Counted from the first letter of the stretch, positions 24,863 to 34,135 are shown. The stretch: 64,000 bases of DNA from an uncultured Caulobacter sp. (GCF_947036865.1 NZ_CAMQSF010000015.1:1-64000), one strand, 5' to 3'. Notes: generated by a model from the letters alone, not told the origin. Numbers and translations are program-made.

Positions 24863-27262
24863 ATGCCTGAAACGCGTTCCAGCACCGCTTGTCGCGCGCT
24901 GCTCCTGAGCGGCGCGACGTGGCTGGCGCTCGCCGGCGCGGGCGCGGCCCACGCGCAGAGCCTCGCCGCCGTGCCGCCCGCGCCGGTCGTTCCCGCCGCG
25001 CCGTCCGACGGCCTGGGCGACGACGGGTATTATCTGGAGTCGGACCTGCTGATCCGGGACGACGTCAACAAGATCATGACCGCCCGCGGCTCGGTCGAGG
25101 CGCGCTATCAGGGCCGCACCTTGCGCGCCGACGAGGTGGTCTACAACAGCGCCACCGGCGCGGTGACGGCCAACGGCCACGTGCAGCTGATCGATCCCGA
25201 CGGCACGGCCGAGTTCGCCGACCACCTGGAGCTGGACAAGGACATGAAGGCGGGTTTCGCCCGCAACTTCTCGGCCCGTCTGGACAAGAACATCAAGGTG
25301 GCGGCGGTCACCGCGGTGAAGCGCAACGCCAATATCCAGGAACTGAACCAGGCGATCTACACGCCCTGCGAGGTGTGCGCGACCAAGCCGACCCCGACCT
25401 GGTCCGTCTCCGCCGACAAGATCGTCGAGGATAAGAAGCGCCAGCTGATCTACTACAAGCACGCGGTGATCCACATGTGGGGCGCGCCGGTGCTGTACCT
25501 GCCGATCTTCTGGCACCCCGACCCCAAGGCCGAGCGCAGCTCCGGCTTCCTGGCGCCCAAGCTGGATTTCTCCAAGGGTCGCGGGATCTCGTACAGCCAA
25601 CCCTATCTCTATGTGATCTCGCCCTCGTCCGACGTGGTGGTGACCCCGCAGATCAACACCAAGGTGAACCCCTTTCTGAACGCCAACTATCGCAAGCGCT
25701 TCTATTCGGGCGTGCTCGAGGCGCGCGGCGGCTTCACCTATGACAAGGACTTCGACATCCGGGGCGATCGCTTCGGACAGGGCACGTTCCGCAGCTACCT
25801 GCTGGCCGACGGGCGGTTCGATATCGATCGGAAGTGGAAGTGGGGCTTCTCGGCCGAGCGTGTCTCGGACGCCTTGTTGTTCGACAAGTACAAGGTCAAC
25901 GACGTCTATCAGCAGCGCGGCCTGTTCACGAGCGACGACCACCGCCTGATGTCGCAGATCTACGCCACCCGGCAGGACGCGCGGTCGTGGCTGTCGGTGT
26001 CCGCCGTCTCCGTGCAGGGCCTGCGCGTGGTCGGCATCGATCCGACGACCAAGTCGGCCAACGCCTTCGAGAACAGCGGCGCCTTTCCGTTGATCGGCCC
26101 GCTGGTGGAAGGCCGTTGGGAGCCGGCCTCGCCGGTGCTCGGCGGTCGCGTGCGCCTGCAAGGCTCGGGCGTCGTCCTGACCCGTTCGGAGTCCCAGTTC
26201 GGCGAAGCGCCCTACTTCCTGGGCGCCTACAAGGGACGCGGCGGCGTCGACTCCAGCCGCGCCAGCCTTCAGGCCGATTGGCGCTCCAGCACGATCGTCG
26301 GCCCCGGCCTGAAGGTCTCGCCCTTCGCCCAGGCGCGCGGCGACGCCTATTCGATCAACACGTATCTGACGCCCGCGGCGGCCGCCCTCGGCGATGACGC
26401 CAAGCAGACCTACACCCGCGCCCTGGGCGTCGGCGGCGTCGATTTCAGCCTGCCCTTCTACAAGCCGCTCAAGAACGGCGGCAGCGTCGTGCTGGAGCCG
26501 CTGGCTCAGATCGCCAGCGGGTCGGACAGCTCGCGCGTGCCGGTGATCGTCGCCCGCGACGGGACCAAGACCTACCTCTACAACGAAGACAGCGCGACGC
26601 TGGAGTTCGACGAGACCAACCTGTTCAAGGCCAACAAGTCGCCGGGCTTCGACCTCTACGAGGGCGGAACACGGGTGAACGTCGGCGGGCGGGCGACCAT
26701 GGCCACGGCCGACGGCCGCGGGGGCAGCATTCTGGTGGGCCGCAGCTTCCGCTCGCAATTCGACCCGCTGCTGCCGGCGCGCACGGGCCTGCAGAGCCGG
26801 TCCTCGGACTGGATCGTCTCGGCCACCGTGACCCCGATCGTCGGGATCACGGCCTTCGCCCGCACGCGCCTCGACTCGAAAAGCCAGGAAATCCATCGGA
26901 TCGAGACCGGCGTCGACGCGTACACCAAGCGCATCTCCGGCTCGCTGCGGTACCTGAAGGACGAGGTGGACGCCAACGGCAACCGCCAGGAGAACCTGGA
27001 AGCCCGCGGCCAACTGAACATCACCAAGAAGTGGGCCCTGACCGCCTTTGGCCAGCGCGACATGGTGCAGAACGTCTGGCGCCGCCGCGACCTGGGCGTG
27101 GCCTATATCGACGACTGCATTCGCATCGACGTGGTCTATCAGCAGGAAGACCGCTACGCCTCCACGGCGACGGGCCTGCGCCTGCAGCCGGATCGCACGA
27201 TCGCGGTGGGCCTAACGCTCGCCACATTGGGCGATAGAAGATACGGGATTGGTAAGTACTAG
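24863..27262 (+). CDS. lptD: LPS-assembly protein LptD
   Basis: A 799-residue outer-membrane beta-barrel that inserts lipopolysaccharide in the outer leaflet. A signal peptide ends at GAGAAHAQ. The N-terminal OstA-like domain covers about 55-160 (RADEVVYNSATGAVTANGHVQL). Then come YTPCEVCATKPTPTW with a cysteine pair, the family motif HMWGAPVLYLPIFWHPDP, and the barrel to the C-terminus. ATG 24863 is chosen for the signal peptide; ATG 24833 would overlap lptG by 8 nt and add ten residues. Confidence 0.96.
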   Translation: MPETRSSTACRALLLSGATWLALAGAGAAHAQSLAAVPPAPVVPAAPSDGLGDDGYYLESDLLIRDDVNKIMTARGSVEARYQGRTLRADEVVYNSATGAVTANGHVQLIDPDGTAEFADHLELDKDMKAGFARNFSARLDKNIKVAAVTAVKRNANIQELNQAIYTPCEVCATKPTPTWSVSADKIVEDKKRQLIYYKHAVIHMWGAPVLYLPIFWHPDPKAERSSGFLAPKLDFSKGRGISYSQPYLYVISPSSDVVVTPQINTKVNPFLNANYRKRFYSGVLEARGGFTYDKDFDIRGDRFGQGTFRSYLLADGRFDIDRKWKWGFSAERVSDALLFDKYKVNDVYQQRGLFTSDDHRLMSQIYATRQDARSWLSVSAVSVQGLRVVGIDPTTKSANAFENSGAFPLIGPLVEGRWEPASPVLGGRVRLQGSGVVLTRSESQFGEAPYFLGAYKGRGGVDSSRASLQADWRSSTIVGPGLKVSPFAQARGDAYSINTYLTPAAAALGDDAKQTYTRALGVGGVDFSLPFYKPLKNGGSVVLEPLAQIASGSDSSRVPVIVARDGTKTYLYNEDSATLEFDETNLFKANKSPGFDLYEGGTRVNVGGRATMATADGRGGSILVGRSFRSQFDPLLPARTGLQSRSSDWIVSATVTPIVGITAFARTRLDSKSQEIHRIETGVDAYTKRISGSLRYLKDEVDANGNRQENLEARGQLNITKKWALTAFGQRDMVQNVWRRRDLGVAYIDDCIRIDVVYQQEDRYASTATGLRLQPDRTIAVGLTLATLGDRRYGIGKY

Positions 27263-27271
27263 CCGCGCTTG

Positions 27272-27299
27272 GGGGCGTGCGGCCCTGGCCGCATGCCCC
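27272..27299. other. Stem-loop after lptD
   Basis: A 13-bp stem (GGGGCGTGCGGCC / GGCCGCATGCCCC, one wobble or mismatch) with a very short loop starts 10 bp after the lptD stop. No U-tract follows. It may stabilise the upstream mRNA or partly terminate before the SurA-like gene. Confidence 0.5.
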
Positions 27300-27420
27300 T
27301 CGGCGCGTTCATGGACGCCGCGGTCGAGGCCAATCGAGTTTTGGCGACCGTCGCTTCCGAAAACGTGATAATCGACCGCGCGCCTCGTTCGAGGCCAGGT
27401 CTAGAGGAACGACACTATCC

Positions 27421-28800
27421 ATGCGGTCTGCGCGTAGCGTGACGACTTTCGCGGCCGGCGCCGCGTCCATTCTCGCCCTGACCGTGGCGAGCCTTGGCCT
27501 CCCCGCGCAAGCCTTCCAGGCCCGGACGGCCGCGCCGGCTCAAGCGGCTCCGGCTCAGGCGGCTCCCGCCCCCGCGCCGGCCGCGCCCGCGGCGCCGGCC
27601 AATCCGCTGTCGGAGAGCGTGGCCGCGGTCGTCAATGACGACATCATCTCCAGCTACGACCTGATGCAGCGCATGCGCCTGCTGATGGCCACCTCGGGCA
27701 TGCAGCCCACTCAGGAGAACCTGCCGCAGATCGAGCAGGAGGCCCTGCGCTCGCTGATCGACGAGCGTCTGCAGATGCAGGAGCTGAAGCGCGTCGAGAA
27801 GCAGCAGAAGATCACGATCATCTCGACCGACAAGGAAGTCGACGAGCAGATCGCCGACATCGCCCAGGCCAACAAGCTGCCGCCCGAGCAGCTGAAGCAG
27901 CAGTTGGTCTCGCAGGGGATCGGCCTGGAGACCTGGCGCGCCCAGCTGCGGGCCGACTCCAGCTGGCAGTCGTGGATCCAGGGCCGCTACGGCTCGCGTC
28001 TGCGGATCGGCGAGGACCAGATCAAGGCCTATCAGCGGCGCCTGGCCGACTCGGCCGCTAAGCCCCAGTACCAGATCAGCGAGGTGTTCCTGGACGCCTC
28101 GCGCGTCGGCGGCATGGAGACCGCGCTGAACGGCGCCAACCAACTGATCGGCCAAATGCAGCAGGGCGCGCCGTTCGCGGCCGTCGCGCGGCAGTTCTCG
28201 GGCTCGGCCACCGCGGCCAATGGCGGCGACGTGGGCTGGGTCAACCAGGGCGAAATGCCGCCCGAGGTCGACGCCGCGCTGGAGCAGTTGCGGCCAGGCC
28301 AGCTGTCGCGCCCGATCCAGGTCAAGGACGGCGTCTACATCATTTATCTGCGCGACAAGCGCGCCGGCTCGAAGACCGCCATCGTCGACCTGAAGCAGGT
28401 CGCCGCCCCCCTGGCCGCCGACGCCAGCGAGGCGCAGGTCGCCGCGGCCACCAAGCTGCTGACCGACCTGAAGCCCAAGATCACCAGCTGCCAGTCGCTG
28501 GAAGCCACCGCCGGCAAGGTCGAGGGTCTGGTCGCCGGCGACCTGGGCGAGGCCGAGATCACCGATCTGGCCCCCGCCTTCCAGGACGCGGCCAACAAGC
28601 TGGAAGTCGGTCAGGTCTCCGACCCGATCCGCACCGACGCGGGCATGCACCTGATCGCCGTCTGCGGCAAGCGCCAGGGCGGCGCCAACGCCCCGACGCA
28701 CGACCAGATCGAGAACCGCCTGCGCGGCCAGCAGCTGGCGCTGATCTCCAAGCGGTATCTGCGCGACCTGCGCAACCAGGCCACCATCGAGACCCGGTGA
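27421..28800 (+). CDS. surA: SurA-like periplasmic peptidyl-prolyl isomerase/chaperone
   Basis: A 459-residue exported protein: a signal peptide ends near GLPAQA, followed by an Ala/Pro-rich linker to about residue 60. A SurA N-terminal chaperone region covers about 62-190 (VAAVVNDDIISSYDLMQRMRLL). A parvulin domain near 215-315 shows QISEVFLD, GGDVGWVNQGEMPPEVDAAL and PIQVKDGVYIIYL. Its place after lptD supports a role in folding outer-membrane proteins. ATG 27421 is chosen; the track's 49 extra residues look non-coding. The stop overlaps the pdxA start. Confidence 0.9.
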   Translation: MRSARSVTTFAAGAASILALTVASLGLPAQAFQARTAAPAQAAPAQAAPAPAPAAPAAPANPLSESVAAVVNDDIISSYDLMQRMRLLMATSGMQPTQENLPQIEQEALRSLIDERLQMQELKRVEKQQKITIISTDKEVDEQIADIAQANKLPPEQLKQQLVSQGIGLETWRAQLRADSSWQSWIQGRYGSRLRIGEDQIKAYQRRLADSAAKPQYQISEVFLDASRVGGMETALNGANQLIGQMQQGAPFAAVARQFSGSATAANGGDVGWVNQGEMPPEVDAALEQLRPGQLSRPIQVKDGVYIIYLRDKRAGSKTAIVDLKQVAAPLAADASEAQVAAATKLLTDLKPKITSCQSLEATAGKVEGLVAGDLGEAEITDLAPAFQDAANKLEVGQVSDPIRTDAGMHLIAVCGKRQGGANAPTHDQIENRLRGQQLALISKRYLRDLRNQATIETR

Positions 28801-29795
28801 TCCGCCCGCTCGCCCTCAGCGCCGGCGATCCGGCCGGCGTCGGCGCGGAGATCATAGCCAAGGCCTGGGCGGCGCTGCGGCATGACGGGCCGCCGTTCGT
28901 GGCGATCGGCGACGCCCAGTCGCTGGCCTCGGCCGGCGGCGGCGTGAAGACCCGCGTGGTGACGCGCCCGCAGGACGCGCTATCGGCCTTCGCCGAGGCG
29001 CTGCCGGTCCTGGACATTCCCCTGCTCGCCCCGGTCGTGGCCGGACGACCCTCGCCCGCCTACGCGCCACAGGTGATCCGCTGGATCGAGACCGGTGTGG
29101 GCCTGGCCCTGTCCGGCGCGGTCAGCGGCCTGGTCACCGCGCCGATCGCAAAGGCGCCGCTTTACGAGGCCGGGTTCAAGTTTCCGGGCCACACCGAATT
29201 CCTGGCCGAACTCACCGCCGCCGAAACCTACGAAGGGGCGCGGGGGCCGGTGATGATGCTGACGGCCGGCGATCTGCGCGCCACGCTGGTGACCATTCAC
29301 ACGGCGCTCGCCAAGGTCCCCGGGGCGCTGTCGATCGAGGCGATCGTCAACAGCGGCCTCGTGACCGCCCAGGCGCTGCGCAAGGATTTCGGGATCGCCC
29401 GCCCGCGCCTGGCCGTCGCGGCGCTGAACCCGCACGCGGGCGAAGGCGGCGCGCTGGGCCGCGAGGAGATCGAGATCATCGAGCCGGCCGTCCGCGCGCT
29501 GCGCGACCTGGGCGTCGAGGCCTCGGGTCCAAGCCCCGCCGACACCCTGTTCCACCCCGAGGCGCGGACGCGCTATGACGGGGTGCTCTGCATGTATCAC
29601 GACCAGGCCCTGATCCCGGTCAAGATGCTCGACTTCTGGGGCGGGGTGAACGTCACGCTGGGCCTGCCGATCGTGCGGACCTCCCCCGACCACGGCGCCG
29701 GCTTCGACATCGCTGGACGCGGGCTCGCGCGGCCCGATAGCCTGATCGCCGCGATCCGTCTCGCGGCCGAGATCGCCGCCCGCCGAGCCGCCTGA
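28797..29795 (+). CDS. pdxA: 4-hydroxythreonine-4-phosphate dehydrogenase
   Basis: A 332-residue enzyme of pyridoxal phosphate synthesis that oxidises 4-phosphohydroxy-L-threonine with NAD(P). Motifs are LSAGDPAGVGAEI (5-17), TAPIAKAPLYEAGFKFPGHTEFLAE near 115-138, LNPHAGEGGALGREE near 205-219, and MYHDQALIPVKML near 261. It starts at GTG overlapping the surA stop by 4 nt. The order surA-pdxA-rsmA is widely conserved in Proteobacteria. Confidence 0.96.
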   Translation: MIRPLALSAGDPAGVGAEIIAKAWAALRHDGPPFVAIGDAQSLASAGGGVKTRVVTRPQDALSAFAEALPVLDIPLLAPVVAGRPSPAYAPQVIRWIETGVGLALSGAVSGLVTAPIAKAPLYEAGFKFPGHTEFLAELTAAETYEGARGPVMMLTAGDLRATLVTIHTALAKVPGALSIEAIVNSGLVTAQALRKDFGIARPRLAVAALNPHAGEGGALGREEIEIIEPAVRALRDLGVEASGPSPADTLFHPEARTRYDGVLCMYHDQALIPVKMLDFWGGVNVTLGLPIVRTSPDHGAGFDIAGRGLARPDSLIAAIRLAAEIAARRAA

Positions 29796-29820
29796 GAAAG
29801 TAGACCCTGAGAAAGTAGAC
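29791..29820 (+). repeat. Tandem 15-bp duplication between pdxA and rsmA
   Basis: CCTGAGAAAGTAGAC occurs twice in direct tandem. The first copy contains the pdxA stop TGA; the second ends one base before the rsmA ATG and carries the purine-rich GAGAAAG that may act as its ribosome site. It looks like a recent slippage or duplication. Confidence 0.9.
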
Positions 29821-29821
29821 G

Positions 29822-30640
29822 ATGAGCCTGGCCGACCTGCCGCCCCTGCGCGAGGCCCTGGAGCGCCACGACCTGATGGCGCGCAAGAGCTTCGGTCAGC
29901 ACTTCCTGCTGGACCTGAACGTGACGCGGAAGATCGCGCGCCTGGCCCAGGTCGGCGAAGGCGACACGGTGGTCGAGGTCGGTCCGGGTCCCGGCGGCCT
30001 GACCCGAGCCCTGCTGGAGACCGGCGCCCGCGTCGTGGCGATCGAGAAGGACAGCCGCTTCCTGCCCCTGCTCGCCGAGGTCGCCGAGGTGGCGGACGGT
30101 CGCCTGACGCTGGTCGAAGGCGACGCCCTGAAGGTCGACGGCCCGAAGGCGGCCGGCGGTCCGGCCCACGTGGTCTCCAACCTGCCCTACAATGTCGGCA
30201 CCCAGCTGCTGATCAACTGGCTGACCGGCCCGTTCAGGCCGCTGTCGATGACCCTGATGTTCCAGAAGGAGGTCGCCGACCGGATCGTGGCCCAGGCCGA
30301 CGACGAGGCCTATGGCCGGCTGGCGGTGATCGCCCAGACCCTCTGCGAGGCGCGGACGGTCATGGACCTGCCGGCCAAGGCCTTTACCCCGCCGCCCAAG
30401 GTCGCCTCGGCCGTGGTTCGGCTGGTCCCCAAGGCCGATCCGCCGCCCGCCGAGGTGATCGCCGCCCTGGAACGCGTCACCGCCGCAGCCTTCGGTCAAA
30501 GGCGCAAGATGCTGAGGTCCAGCCTCAAGGCCCTGGGCGGCGCGAGCCTGTGCGAGCGGGCGGGCGTGAACCCGGACGCGCGGGCCGAGGTGATCGACCT
30601 GGCGGGCTTCCTGGCCCTGGCCAGGGCGTCCATGGCCTGA
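29822..30640 (+). CDS. rsmA: 16S rRNA dimethyladenosine transferase
   Basis: A 272-residue KsgA/RsmA methyltransferase that dimethylates two adjacent adenosines near the 3' end of 16S rRNA. Motifs are KSFGQHFLLDLNVTRKI near 21-37, VVEVGPGPGGLTRALLE near 51-67 (SAM binding), VVAIEKD, and VSNLPYNVGTQLL near 119-131 (NLPY catalytic motif). It is the last of the lptF-to-rsmA run, with a GNAT gene 5 nt downstream. Confidence 0.97.
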   Translation: MSLADLPPLREALERHDLMARKSFGQHFLLDLNVTRKIARLAQVGEGDTVVEVGPGPGGLTRALLETGARVVAIEKDSRFLPLLAEVAEVADGRLTLVEGDALKVDGPKAAGGPAHVVSNLPYNVGTQLLINWLTGPFRPLSMTLMFQKEVADRIVAQADDEAYGRLAVIAQTLCEARTVMDLPAKAFTPPPKVASAVVRLVPKADPPPAEVIAALERVTAAAFGQRRKMLRSSLKALGGASLCERAGVNPDARAEVIDLAGFLALARASMA

Positions 30641-30645
30641 GGCCC

Positions 30646-31095
30646 ATGTCGAACCGCTACGGCCTCGCGATCCGGGCCGCTCACCCGAGCGACGCCGAAG
30701 GCGTCGCGGCGCTGTTCGCCAGCGCGGGGGCGTCGGTCACGCGGGAAGCGATGGCCGCTCGTCTGGCCGCCAGCCTGGATCAGCCCGGCGCGCTGCTCCT
30801 GGCCGACGAGTGGGGACCGCCCGCCGGCCTGATCGCGGCGCATTGGCGCTCGGTTCTCACCGCCGATCTGAAGCAGGGAACGATCTCGACCCTGCTGGTG
30901 GCCCCCGAACGGCGCCGCAACGGCATCGCGCGGCTGCTGCTCAAGGCCGCCTCGCAGGCGGCGCGGACGGCGGGCTGCGGCGAACTCTCCCTCGACGTCC
31001 CACCCGAGGCCAGTGATCTGCGCGCCTTCTGCGAGGCGACCGGCTTCGCGCCAGCCGGAGCCCGCTTCGTCCGCGCCCTGCGCAAGCGCGGCTGA
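30646..31095 (+). CDS. GNAT-family N-acetyltransferase
   Basis: A 149-residue acetyl-CoA-dependent transferase. The core acetyl-CoA pattern is ISTLLVAPERRRNGIARLLLKAASQAA near residues 79-105 (R-x-x-G-I/A type). The following LDVPPEASDLRAFCEATGFAPAGARFVRAL is the usual C-terminal strand region. The substrate cannot be told from sequence. It starts 5 nt after rsmA, so it is probably co-transcribed. The track's longer ORF is shadow upstream of ATG 30646. Confidence 0.86.
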   Translation: MSNRYGLAIRAAHPSDAEGVAALFASAGASVTREAMAARLAASLDQPGALLLADEWGPPAGLIAAHWRSVLTADLKQGTISTLLVAPERRRNGIARLLLKAASQAARTAGCGELSLDVPPEASDLRAFCEATGFAPAGARFVRALRKRG

Positions 31096-31213
31096 GGCCT
31101 AGACGCGTTCTGGAGGCGCCGGGCGCCTGGCGTCGCGGCAAGCCAGGCCGTTGACCGCCGAACGCCGGTCTGTCTATTGACGCTGCGGACGCGGCCTTCC
31201 AGTCGCTTTCCGG

Positions 31214-32881
31214 ATGGGTGGGGCGAACGTGACCAACAGTGCGGTGAAGTCGCCCTCGACGGTGGCGCGGCGCCTTCTTTTCATGGCCCTGACCCTGGCC
31301 GCCCCCGCCATTCTGCTCATGGCGGCGTTGGTCGCCGTGCAGTTTTCCGAAGGCCAGCGCCGCTTCGCCACCCAGTTGACGGCCATGACCCGGGCCCTGT
31401 CGCTGGCCACCGACCGTCAGATCGGCCAGGGCCAGAGCATCCTGCAAGGCCTTTCGGTGTCCCCAGCCCTGGCCCAGGGCGACATCGAGACGTTCGAGCA
31501 GCAGGCCCGCGAGGCCGTCAAGGGGCGCGACGCCTGGATCGTGCTGATGAGCCAGCATCGGCAGTTGCTCAATACCCGCATCCCCGACGGACAGCCGCTG
31601 CCGGCGACGAACCTGCCCGACTCCGACTGGGCCGACATGAGCAGCGGCCGCACCACCGTGTCAGACCTGATCCCCCGGCCCGGCGGCCTGGGACCGATCG
31701 TCGGCTTCGACCTGCCGGTGCTGGTCAACGGCAAGCTCTACGTGCTGGGCTACATCCAGTCGCCAGAGGCCTTCCACGCCCTGATGGCCGCGCAAGGTTT
31801 CCCTAGCACCTGGACGGCCAGCATCGTCGATCGCAACGGCGCCCTGGTGGCCCGCTCGCGCGATCAAGAGGCGATGATGGGCAAGCACGCCAGCCCCGAC
31901 ATGCGCGAGGCCATGTCCCGGGCGGCCGAGGGGGTCGTCTACACCCACACCCTGGATGGCATCGAAACCCTGTCGGCCTTCAGCCGGTCGCAGAAGTCGC
32001 GCTGGACCTTCATCGTGGGCGTGCCGCGGGACGAGCTCTATCGGGCGGTATTGGGATCTCTGTGGCCGGCCCTGGCCGGCGCGGCCCTGCTCGTCGCCCT
32101 GGGCGTGACGGCCGCCCTCGCCTTCGCGCGGCCGATCTCCCGGGACGTGCGCGGCCTGGTCGGCGAGGCCGAGGCGCTCGCCGCTGGACGCCCGTTGGAA
32201 CCCGCCGCCTCGCACCTGCAGGAAATCGCCGAGGTGCGCGGCTCGCTGCGGGCCGCCGCCGACATTCTCAGGGCGCGGGACGAGGAAGCGCGGCGCGCCG
32301 CCGAGCGCCAGCAGCTGATGATCAACGAGCTGAACCACCGGGTGAAGAACACGCTGGTCGTCGTCCAGTCGCTGGCGCGACACAGCCTGCGTAGCGGCGG
32401 CGACTGGGGCCTTTCGCAGTTCAACGAGCGGATCTTCGCCCTGGCCAGCGCCCACGACCTGCTGACGCGCCGAAACTGGGAAGGCGCCGATCTGGGCGAG
32501 TTGCTCGCCGAGGCGCTGCAACCCTACGCCAGCCAGGTGAAGCTGGAGGGGCCGCCGGTGCCGTTGTCGCCCAACGCCGCGGTGGCCCTGACGATGATCT
32601 TCCACGAGCTGGGCACTAACGCCTCGAAATACGGGGCGCTGTCCACCGACGCCGGTCGCGTCACGGTGTCCTGGAGCTTGGGCGCCGGCGCCCTTCTGAC
32701 CATCGAATGGCGCGAGCGCGGCGGCCCGCGGGTCACGCCGCCGGCCACCAGCGGCTTCGGCTCGCGCTTGATCGCCGCCAGCCTGCGGGGCGATCTCGCC
32801 GGCTCGGCGACCTTCGACTACGCGCCCGAGGGCCTGACCTGCGTGCTCAGCATCATCGCCCCCGCGCGCGGCGCCGCCTGA
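31214..32881 (+). CDS. Membrane sensor histidine kinase, HWE/HisKA_2 type
   Basis: A 555-residue kinase. Spans near residues 21-44 and 281-305 enclose a periplasmic sensor domain of about 235 residues that looks Cache-like. A HAMP-like segment follows (ARPISRDVRGLVGEAEAL). The kinase region has LNHRVKNTLVVVQSLA (histidine near 376), HELGTNASKYGAL in the ATPase N-box, and the IEWRERGGP segment with the Trp-Glu signature of HWE kinases. In alphaproteobacteria such kinases often feed stress or light pathways; no response regulator is adjacent. GTG 31229 is another possible start. Confidence 0.9.
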   Translation: MGGANVTNSAVKSPSTVARRLLFMALTLAAPAILLMAALVAVQFSEGQRRFATQLTAMTRALSLATDRQIGQGQSILQGLSVSPALAQGDIETFEQQAREAVKGRDAWIVLMSQHRQLLNTRIPDGQPLPATNLPDSDWADMSSGRTTVSDLIPRPGGLGPIVGFDLPVLVNGKLYVLGYIQSPEAFHALMAAQGFPSTWTASIVDRNGALVARSRDQEAMMGKHASPDMREAMSRAAEGVVYTHTLDGIETLSAFSRSQKSRWTFIVGVPRDELYRAVLGSLWPALAGAALLVALGVTAALAFARPISRDVRGLVGEAEALAAGRPLEPAASHLQEIAEVRGSLRAAADILRARDEEARRAAERQQLMINELNHRVKNTLVVVQSLARHSLRSGGDWGLSQFNERIFALASAHDLLTRRNWEGADLGELLAEALQPYASQVKLEGPPVPLSPNAAVALTMIFHELGTNASKYGALSTDAGRVTVSWSLGAGALLTIEWRERGGPRVTPPATSGFGSRLIAASLRGDLAGSATFDYAPEGLTCVLSIIAPARGAA

Positions 32882-32981
32882 GCCGGCAAGGCAAGACCGA
32901 TCGTCGCAGCGCCCTCTTGTCGCCTTGGCCTGGCCATGGTCGATCTGCAATAGCTCCCCGCCAGTCGTAGGGGATATGACG

Positions 32982-33098
32982 ATGACTCTGACCTTCCTGA
33001 TCGGGGCCGTTCTGGGCTCGGGCCTGTTCATCACGTTCGGCCGCGCGCCGGCCGAGAAGCTGATCACTCTGGTCCAAGAGCGAATTCGCGGGAACTAA
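32982..33098 (+). CDS. Very small single-span membrane protein (38 aa), not in the ORF track
   Basis: MTLTFLIGAVLGSGLFITFG gives one membrane span; a charged tail (APAEKLITLVQERIRGN) follows. ATG 32982 has GGGG 8 nt before it, better placed than for ATG 32976. It lies between the HWE kinase and the GlsB/YeaQ gene on the same strand, so it may be a small envelope-stress protein. I do not recognise a family. Confidence 0.5.
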   Translation: MTLTFLIGAVLGSGLFITFGRAPAEKLITLVQERIRGN

Positions 33099-33163
33099 CG
33101 GCAGCGTTCAGGCCTTGATTGGGCAGGTCGCGCAGGGCGACCACCGCTCATGGAGTCCTTACG

Positions 33164-33421
33164 ATGTCCATTCTCGCCTGGCTTCTTCTGGGCCTGATCG
33201 CCGGCTTCATCGCCAGCAAACTCGTCAACCGCACCGGCAGCGGCGTCCTGCTGGATATCGTGCTCGGCATCGTCGGCGCCTTCGTCGGCGGCTGGCTGTT
33301 CAACCAGTTCGGCAACAGCGGCGTCTCGGGCTTCAACCTGTACAGCCTGCTGGTCGCCACGGTCGGCGCCATCGTCATCCTGGCGCTGTACCACCTGATC
33401 TTCGGCCGCCGCGCGGTCTAG
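33164..33421 (+). CDS. GlsB/YeaQ/YmgE-family small membrane protein
   Basis: An 85-residue protein with about three hydrophobic spans. MSILAWLLLGLIAGFIASKLVNRTGSGVLLDIVLGIVGAFVGGWLFNQFG is the family pattern (formerly 'transglycosylase-associated protein'). Members are often stress-induced; the molecular role is unclear. GGAG lies 8 nt before ATG 33164. A hairpin that could end the transcript follows. Confidence 0.9.
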   Translation: MSILAWLLLGLIAGFIASKLVNRTGSGVLLDIVLGIVGAFVGGWLFNQFGNSGVSGFNLYSLLVATVGAIVILALYHLIFGRRAV

Positions 33422-33455
33422 GAAAGCAGCGCCCAGCATCGCTTGGCGTCTCCGA

Positions 33456-33488
33456 AGCGCTCATCTCCTTCGCGGGGATGAGCGCTTT
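33456..33488 (+). terminator. Hairpin between convergent glsB-like gene and gmk
   Basis: A 13-bp stem (AGCGCTCATCTCC / GGGGATGAGCGCT with one wobble) and a TTCGC loop is followed by only TT(C). It lies between the converging genes, so it is a plausible but weak intrinsic terminator. Confidence 0.45.
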
Positions 33489-33493
33489 CAGGT

Positions 33494-34135
33494 TCAAATC
33501 TCTTCCTTCAGAAGATCGCCCACCAGATCCCCGATCCACGGGTTGCGCGCCCGCTTCAGCCGTTCGGCGTGATAGATGTGGGCCAGGTCCGCGTAAGCGC
33601 GGTCGAAATCATCATTCAGAATGACGTAGTCGAAGCGCTCCCAGTCGGCGACCTCGTCCTTGGCGCGGGACAGCCGGCGGTGGATGACCTCTTCGCTGTC
33701 CTGACTGCGCGCGTGCAGGCGTCGGCTCATCTCGGCCAGGGACGGCGGCAGGATGTAGACCAGCACGCTGTCTTCCCGCGCCTGGGCGTGGACCTTCATG
33801 GCGCCCTGGAAGTCGATGTCGAACAGGGCGCTGTCGCCGCGTTCCAGCGCCTGCATGATCGGCGGCTTGGGGCTGCCGTAGAAATTGCCGTAGACCTCGG
33901 CCCATTCGAGAAAGGCGTCGGCCTCGATCATCTCCTGGAAGCGGTCCTTGGTCACGAAGTGATAGTCGCGGCCGTCATGCTCACCGGGGCGCGGGTCGCG
34001 GGTCGTGGCGCTGATCGAGAGGTGCAGGTCGTTGTGGTCGGCCACCAGGCGACGGGTCAGGGACGTCTTGCCGACGCCCGAGGGCGCCACGACCATCAGC
34101 AGCAGGCCGCGCGTGGGGTGATGGGGCTTATTCAA
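33494..34135 (-). CDS. gmk: Guanylate kinase
   Basis: A 213-residue kinase that converts GMP to GDP using ATP. Walker A reads APSGVGKTSL near residues 17-26; the GMP-binding region shows SATTRDPRPGEHDGRDYHFV near 42-61 and YGNFYGSPK near 81-89; DIDFQGAMKV is the family Walker B region. The start is TTG, overlapping the end of the yicC gene by 8 nt. It is the last gene of the fab-mltG-yicC run. Confidence 0.96.
   Translation of the reverse strand: MNKPHHPTRGLLLMVVAPSGVGKTSLTRRLVADHNDLHLSISATTRDPRPGEHDGRDYHFVTKDRFQEMIEADAFLEWAEVYGNFYGSPKPPIMQALERGDSALFDIDFQGAMKVHAQAREDSVLVYILPPSLAEMSRRLHARSQDSEEVIHRRLSRAKDEVADWERFDYVILNDDFDRAYADLAHIYHAERLKRARNPWIGDLVGDLLKEEI

Noticed and set aside
24842-27013. 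Minus-strand ORF of 723 aa
   Set aside because: Antisense shadow of lptD with repetitive Arg/Gly/Val/His content.
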